Origin: Henricia sp. BOLD:AAB3569
Taxonomy: Eukaryota; Echinodermata; Asteroidea; Spinulosida; Echinasteridae
DNA: 64,000 nt
Direction: 5' to 3'
Assembly (NCBI GenBank): GCA_037783545.1
Contig: JBBELK010000380.1
Span: 124,001-188,000 of the forward strand
A model generated the notes under the pieces. That model was not told where the DNA came from and made no database searches. It saw only the letters and a program-made list of their open reading frames with translations. A program made the position numbers and the translations under genes. Positions 57,301-64,000 of this stretch are shown here, in pieces. How positions within the stretch are numbered: position 1 is the stretch's first letter; each line of letters starts with the position of its first letter.

Positions 57301-60300
57301 CAAACAACGAAACCGCGCAGTAAATGACAGCCACATTTGTAAGTTCGTGCAGAACCGGAGAATCCTAGTAAGTCCACTATAGTATACATGATACAAACAA
57401 GAAAACAAAATTGTTGCTATCGCCTATGTAAAAAAAAAAACAAATATAAAAACAAATATGAATGCACATGTACATAAATATGAATGCAAGTGAAATAAAT
57501 TCGTTTGCATACGCCAAGCCTTGCCATGGTAAAGAACAGTGAATGCTAGCATTATGAAGGCAAAAATACATGTACGTGGTATACCTGTACAAACCTGTGG
57601 GTAACGCTTGAAGAGTGCACATCTTCTTCATTCTACGCTGCAAATTAAAGCAAGCAAAAATAAGTTACTGAAAGCACAAACCACCACCTTACAAATGGGA
57701 GCACGAACTTGAAACGGATGACACACGTACAGACAATTACAGACAGAACATGCACGAAAAAAAAATACCAGCCGACTACAGCTACAGAAAATTTGCTATA
57801 GCCTATGAAACTTTACATAACTAAGCATATACCCAGTCTTGTCATGGAAAAGAACAGTGTGCGTTAGCATTATAAGGCAAATTGATGTACATGTACGTGG
57901 TATACAAACCTGCGGAGAACGCTTGAATACAATGGCACATCTTCTTTAACCCACGCTGTTAAATAAAGCAAGCTATATAAGAACCTACTGGAAGCAAACC
58001 AGAATACATAGAAAAACACAGTATAATGCATAGAATATAAATGCATAGAATTAAGCGAAATAAATCCGCCACCTCCTCTCAACTACCCCCGTTGGAGGTC
58101 TCCGAACGGAATAGGGATGCAAACCTGTAAGAAATAACAGATTGCGGTAAAGAACGCCTACCGTACTTTCCGTCCAATGTCCCGTGAAAGTAACGACGTC
58201 AAACATTGAAACTACTATCCGCCATGCACTGCACCCCACCTAATACAATGCATTGCCTAGACTGGGCACACTGTCCTCACCAGTCAACGTCGTGGGCTAC
58301 ATGTGTTAAGTGGCATGCAAACGACCGCTTGGACGGGGAGCAGTCCAAGCCAAGCATTGCCCGCGGGGCACGAAGGCGGCCGGCGCGCGGCTTCAATTCC
58401 TGTATAGCCAAATGCCACATCGATGGTCAAACCATTCAGTTGTCACGTGAGCGCATGCCCATTCACATGTTTTAATTGGCGTGCGCAAATTTTTGACAAA
58501 AATTAACTGTTTAATAACATAAGTTAGAAAACCGAAGATCGGCTGGACCGATAAATAATCCATAGGGTAGGCAATCAATACCCAAAACCATCAGCTTGAC
58601 CTCAAGTGCCAAATGTACATGTTCTAGAAATGCGTGGCTTCAATTCTCAAATAGCCAACTGCATATCTCATCTAGCGCAAACACACTGATACATACATGG
58701 TCAAGCCATTAAGTTGTCACCTGAGCGCATTCCCATTCACATGTTTTAATTGGCGTGCGCATATTTTTGACAAAAATAAACTGTTTAATAACATAAGTTA
58801 TAAAACCGAAGTACATAGTATATATACGTGCACTTATATATACTATGTACTGTGCATGCCGCGCGCTCGGCGACCTGACCAAGTCTGCAACGAGTAGCGA
58901 AGCGGATGTGTACATCTTCGGTAGATGTTGCCTGGATTCTTTTTTATATTATCCACAATTGTTGACCTATTAACAAGGTAAATTTTTCAAACAAAACTGG
59001 TTATTGTGATGCCTATTTAAAATGTTGTTGACATTGCATTTTGCACGATGACGATGGTACGGTGGTGTTTAAAACGATCCTATGAAAAGTTGAAGTTTGC
59101 GTGCGTGGTCTCCCCCTCCCCATGGAAGCCACGCCCCTTTCGGAATGTTAGTTTTCCTCCAATTTCCCCCCGAAATTTGCGCACGCCAATCTAACCCCGT
59201 GTTTGGGCATGCGCTCACGTGACACTTTATGGTTTGACCATGTTTGTACATGTGTGTGCGCTAGATTAGATATGCAGTTGCAGTTGGCTATTTGAGAATT
59301 GAAGCCACTTACATATAACTGGAAGGAAAACGGATTTGCAAACCAAAAATACAGGAACAGTCCATGATAACAACATACGGTTTACAAATACAATATAGCA
59401 ATTTATGCCAAAAAATGCAGTTCACATTAGTTCACTTTGATAAGATTTGCTGTTCATGTATGTATCAGTGTGTTTGCGCTAGATGAGATATGCAGTTGCA
59501 GTTGGCTATTTGAGAATTGAAGCCACGCATTTCTAGAACATGTACATTTGGCACTTGAGGTCAAGCTGATGGTTTTGGGTATTGATTTGCCTACCCTATG
59601 GATTATTGATCGGTCCAGCCGATCTTCGGTTTTCTAACTTATGTTATTAAACAGTTAATTTTTGTCAAAAATATGCGCACGCCAATTAAAACATGTGAAT
59701 GGGCATGCGCTCACGTGACAACTGAATGGTTTGACCATCGATGTGGCAGTTGGCTATACAGGAATTGAAGCCGCGCGCCGGCCGCCTTCGTGCCCCGCGG
59801 GCAATGCTTGGCTTGGACTGCTCCCCGTCCAAGCGGTCGTTTGCAGGCCACTTAACACATGCAGCCCACGACGTTGACTGGTGAGGACAGTGTGCCCAGT
59901 CTAGGCAATGCATTGTATTAGGTGGGGTGCAGTGCATGGCGGATAGTCGTTTCAATGTTTGACGTCGTTACTTTCACGGGACATTGGACGGAAAGTACGG
60001 TAGGCGTTCTTTACCGCAATCTGTGATTGCTTACAGGTTTGCATCCTATTCAGTTCGGAGACCTCCAACGGGGGTAGTTGAGAGGAGGTGGCGGATTTAT
60101 TTCGCTTAATTCTATGCATTTATATTCTATGCATTATACTGTGTTTTTCTATGTATTCTGGTTTGCTTCCAGTAGGTTCTTATATAGCTTGCTTTCTTTA
60201 ATAGCGTGGGTTAAAGAAGATGTGCCATCGTATTCAAGCGTTCTCCGCAGGTTTGTATACCACGTACATGTACATGTACATCAATTTGCCTTATAATGCT

Positions 60301-61151
60301 AACGCACACTGTTCCTTTCCAGGACAAGACTGGGTATATGCTTAGTTATGTAAAGTTTAATAGGCTATAGCAAATTTTATGTAGCTGTAGTCGGCCGGTA
60401 TTTTTATTCGTGCATGTTCTGTCTGTAATTGTCTGTACGTGTGTCATCCGTTTCAAGTTCGTGCTCCCATTTGTAAGGTGGTGGTTTGTGCTTTCAGTAA
60501 CTTATTTTTGCTTGCTTTAATTTGCAGCGTAGAATGAAGAAGATGTGCACTCTTCAAGCGTTACCCACAGGTTTGTACAGGTATACCACGTACATGTATT
60601 TTTGCCTTCATAATGCTAGCATTCACTGTTCTTTACCATGGCAAGGCTTGGCGTATGCAAACGAATTTATTTCAATTGCATTCATATTTATGTACATGTG
60701 CATTCATATTTTTTTTATATATATATTTTTTTTACATAGGCGATAGCAACAATTTTGTTTTCTTGTTTGTATCATGTATACTATAGTGGACTTACTAGGA
60801 TTCTCCGGTTCTGCACGAACTTACAAATGTGGCTGTCATTTACTGCGCGGTTTCGTTGTTTGTTTAAAATAATAATAATAATAATAATAATTATGATCAA
60901 AAAACAAAAAAAACAAACAAAGAGCTGTGGTCCATTTAGGTCCACGTTGTATGTTCATTGCAGTAATGTCCGTTTGCAGTGGTTATTGCTGCATCGCGTT
61001 TTAAAATGTTTATCTCGTGTTGCTAAATTCATCTCTAATTGTCAATCCTGCGGTACCATTTACCCCATTTTCATAATAATGACCCCTTTCGTGCATTGTT
61101 GGGAAAGGAGTGGCACGCACGAGATTGCTGTGATGCATGCTCCGACGGGAT

Positions 61152-61223
61152 GCCCTGTTAACTAAGTTGGTAGAGCAGTTGGCAAGTATGCCAAGGATCT
61201 GGGCTCGAATCCAACTCGGGGTA
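61152..61223 (+). repeat. tRNA-like segment in the right arm of element H
   Basis: Inverted partner of 56929-57000 with one or two differences. The same defects in the D stem and anticodon loop are present in both. Confidence 0.55.
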
Positions 61224-62605
61224 TTGCAATTTTCTCGTGTTTCTAAATTCATCTTTAAGTAAACAATAAAATAAAAAAGAGACAATCACGAGATTGTGGT
61301 GCTGCAATTTTTGACAACTGTACAGCCTACTTCGGGAAATTTTTCGCGGCTTCATGAAACAAAGTTGACATGCTTTGTCCACACAAATTTGATTTCCAAT
61401 TTTACAGCCACTCATTGTTTTGATTGTGGATGGCAGACAGAACTATCTGAGATTGTGGTAGCAGCTGCGCTGCTTACATGAAACTCAGTCATGCTTTGTT
61501 GACGGGTTTCACTTCGCACGCGATGAACCTAACGTTGCTTTCTCTAAGTATGCGTCTCGGTTTGACCTAAATTAAACATTGTGCTGTGGTTCCACTTTCT
61601 TTGCGTGCTTAGCGTTCGGGCTGGTTTGTCCTGGTTGTGCGTCTTAAGCTGTCGTTTCCTTTGGGCGCGCGCAGCGCGTGTGGAAGTTTTGGCAGGAAAC
61701 CAACAGCAACTTTGCACAACTTGTGAATTGTTGTTCTTCTTGCAATAATGTTAACAAATTAAACAGTTAAAGCTCAATCTGCAGTGCATATGCGTACAGT
61801 ATGACTGCTTACTAAATAAATGTTATCAAAAGTAATCGAGTAAACTAGACTTTACAAAGCACATCCACTTCCGCTGAGTGTACCGCTGCGGAACATGGAT
61901 GTGCCTTGGACGTAATTGTGCAGGGTACATGTATTGATAAGCCTACCCAATATCATCAATTGTAGTAAACTAGACTAAATGTAATCAAAAGTTATCGAGT
62001 AAACTACATGTAGACTTAACAGAGCACATTTACTTCCGCTGAGGTATACCGCTGCGGAACATGGATGCGCTAAGGTGAAAACGTCACCCTTTGTGTGTTG
62101 GCAACTGACGTCACACTTCTGTAGTCTGTTGTAGTAAACTAGACTGAATGTAATTAAAAGTAATCGAGTAAACTAGGGTATTGTGCAGGGTATTGATATG
62201 CCTACCCTGTGGGTATTGATAAGCCTACCCAATCTCATCAATTGTAGTAAACTAGGGTATTTATATGCCTACCCTGTGGGTATTGATAAGCCTACCCAAT
62301 CTCATCAATTGTAGTAAACTAGACTAAATGTAATTTAAAGTAATCGAGTAAACTAGGGTATTGTGCAGGGTATGCCTATACCCTGGGGTATTGATAAGCC
62401 TACCCCATCTTCGGTATTCTATAAACAGTTATTTGGTACAGTGTATTCTTTAAACACTTTTTTGGTAAACCGCTGTGCATTCATCTAAATCTGGAAACTT
62501 TTGGTCATTGTCATGTTTTAACGAAGACTCAATAAAACCTTGTACGCCGACAGAGAACAAAAACCTTTGGCGTTTTGTCTCGTTCGTTTGTCTGAGCATA
62601 ACATT

Positions 62606-63090
62606 GTAATAATGTTATTAAAATGCTATACATAAAACGTTTTCAGCAACCATGAAGTGAAACATTTTGATAACATTGATATTTACGCTATATAAACATG
62701 TTTTGTATATTACTTTTTAAGAATGTTTTTAAAATGTTATCAAATTAACGTCTTTCGTCTGCACAATTTTAACATTTTAATAACGTTATTAAAATGCTAT
62801 ACATAAAACGTTTTCAGCAACCCTAAAGTGAAACATTTTGACAACATTTATTTTTACGCTATATAAAAATGTTTTGTATATTACTTTTTAAGAATGTTTT
62901 TAAAATGTTATCAAATTACCGTCTTTCATCTTCACAATTTTAACATTTTTAAAACATTCTTAAAATGTTATAAAGAAAATGTTTTCCATTAGACTACAGT
63001 TTAACGTTTTAATGACATTATTTTAGGTTATCACCACAATGTTTTGCCTACAATCTTTCAAAAATGTTTCTAAAACGTTATGTGTTTGCA
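62606..63090. repeat. Degenerate ~171-bp tandem repeat, about 2.8 copies
   Basis: AAATGCTATACATAAAACGT recurs at about 62621 and 62792, and a diverged third copy follows from ~62940. Words such as AACGTTATTAAAATG are partly palindromic. No coding sequence. Confidence 0.75.
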
Positions 63091-63409
63091 TAAAGATCAT
63101 AGCAGAATAGTCGGAATTTTCCAGTCTGGAAACCACAATCTAGGACTCTTGAGACATGACAATGTTCAACGATTTTATTCTCAGTTTTCATAATGAGCCG
63201 ATCTTTACATAATAAAAATATCAAAATCATAACATGTATCAATTTTTATAACTAACGCAAAATTAAAATTAGAAAACAAAAACAAAATTAGAAAATAGAC
63301 CATGTAAGTCGACCTCGAGAACGTGCGGGACTATTTGAGCCTTATGTACGACCGGAGACCTCAAATAGGAAGTATAACACAGACAGCAACCGTTTTGGGG
63401 GTCAACATT

Positions 63410-63639
63410 AGACAGTTTCGGCAAGCGCAAAATCCGCGCGCGTATACGTATCCGTATTATTTTCAGCTTTGACGTCATCACTTTATGCGGTCTCTTCGTA
63501 AAGTAATGCGGATCGGTCGTACGGGAGCCGTTTGACACGGGAGCGGTACGTATCAAATTAAACTCGACTTGTTTGCACCAAATTATTTCCCAAACGGATA
63601 CGTATACGCGCGCGGATTTTGAGCTTGCCGAAACTGTCT
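63410..63639. mobile_element. 230-bp MITE, AGACAGTTTCGGC ends
   Basis: The ends AGACAGTTTCGGCAAGC and GCTTGCCGAAACTGTCT are inverted, and the similarity continues through ATCCGCGCGCGTATACGTATCCG on both sides. ATT flanks both ends (63407-63409 and 63640-63642). No coding sequence. Confidence 0.8.
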
Positions 63640-63642
63640 ATT

Positions 63643-63900
63643 AGCAGTTTCACGTCTACGTTTCGGGGTCCATTGTTCAGATCACACAGAGATCATGTCT
63701 GTCTACAATTTCTTCAGTTCTCTCAGACCTATCATAAGAATTTGTCACATACCCAGTACAATTCTTCAGATACAATTTGCCGCAATACTAAACTTCCACT
63801 TTTGCCATTTCACAGGTGATAACAGCGTCTGAAATTCATCACAAAATGTTCATTTAGCCCGATAACCTAGCGTTTGTAACAACAAACGTCATACCTCTAG
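63643..63900 (+). mobile_element. Helitron-like fragment with hairpin and CTAG end
   Basis: The segment matches the CACACAG...GGTCATG...TTCAGTTC...GACCTATCAT block of the unit at 42.4 kb. It ends with CGTTTGT-AACA-ACAAACG (63871-63888), then CTAG (63897-63900) and T. This hairpin is almost the same as that at 41394-41416, so both belong to one family. After it, 63901-64000 matches in reverse complement the sequence at 43425-43530. Confidence 0.6.
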
Positions 63901-64000
63901 TTTTTTCCCCCTTTTATTTTTCCACTCAAACGTTTCCAGAGGTTGTCTTTAAAACGGTTCAAGCTATCAACTTGAAACTTGGTAGGAACATCAACCCCAA

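Larger units (their letters stand above)
55525..62598. mobile_element. 7.1-kb palindromic DNA element H
   Basis: The ends TGCTCAGACAAACG... and ...CGTTTGTCTGAGCA are flanked by TA. The arms 55525-58697 and about 59455-62598 are long near-identical inverted repeats, differing mainly in simple-sequence runs (for example 57205-57300 against 60868-60910). The loop 58698-59454 contains a further diverged inverted copy of the inner arm end (58632-58770 with 59170-59300). Each arm contains GGGTAGGC/GCCTACCC subterminal repeats and a tRNA-like segment. No transposase is recognisable. The high similarity of the arms points to recent origin or continuing gene conversion. Confidence 0.85.

Overview
The window looks like a repeat-dense stretch of an animal nuclear genome, most likely a marine invertebrate. 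It carries Transib, Ty3/Gypsy, non-LTR and TTAA-target DNA transposons, Helitron-like tandem units and tRNA-derived repeats. I recognise no conserved host gene. The species cannot be fixed by reading alone. Almost every long ORF is transposon-derived or an artefact of low-complexity repeats.

1-1.96 kb: one terminus of a TGCTCAG-ended palindromic element, then an orphan 218-residue ORF on the minus strand, then a 21-bp minisatellite. 1.96-19.58 kb is a nest read as a chronology. (i) A Transib (RAG1-like) element has CACAGTG ends and a CGACG target duplication. (ii) A Ty3/Gypsy element (B, 3485-16218, minus strand, unusual order Gag-PR-IN-RT-RH) inserted inside the transposase reading frame. 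(iii) One LTR of B was hit by a second LTR element (A, 3694-8667), which encodes Gag but no Pol and has a greatly expanded 42-bp coding minisatellite. (iv) The other LTR of B was hit by an element that left a solo LTR (15169-15967).

19.6-36.9 kb is a chain of palindromic DNA elements, several at TTAA sites: 22762-27252 (with two younger insertions whose empty sites survive in the opposite arm), a string of ~160-bp relatives, 28467-29995, 30000-35574 (nested hairpins around a 1.35-kb C-rich satellite) and 35579-36790. An orphan 183-residue ORF follows at 36961-37512. 38.6-40.85 kb holds a broken non-LTR retrotransposon (ORF1 with zinc knuckles, a stub of the AP-endonuclease) split by another insertion.

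41.4-53.3 kb is a tandem array of 1.5-2.1-kb units whose ends look like Helitron 3' termini (hairpin plus CTAG, then T). Each plus-oriented unit is packed with perfect TGACGTCA (CRE), palindromic CACTTCCGG/CCGGAAGTG (ETS-like) and TGACCTTTGACCT (DR1) words. 54.2-62.6 kb is a recent 7-kb palindromic element preceded by a directly repeated partial copy. The window closes with a ~171-bp tandem repeat, a short MITE and another Helitron-like terminus. The parts form no pathway; what unites them is nested transposition. The two strongest points are the RSS-like Transib ends and the transcription-factor-site satellite.
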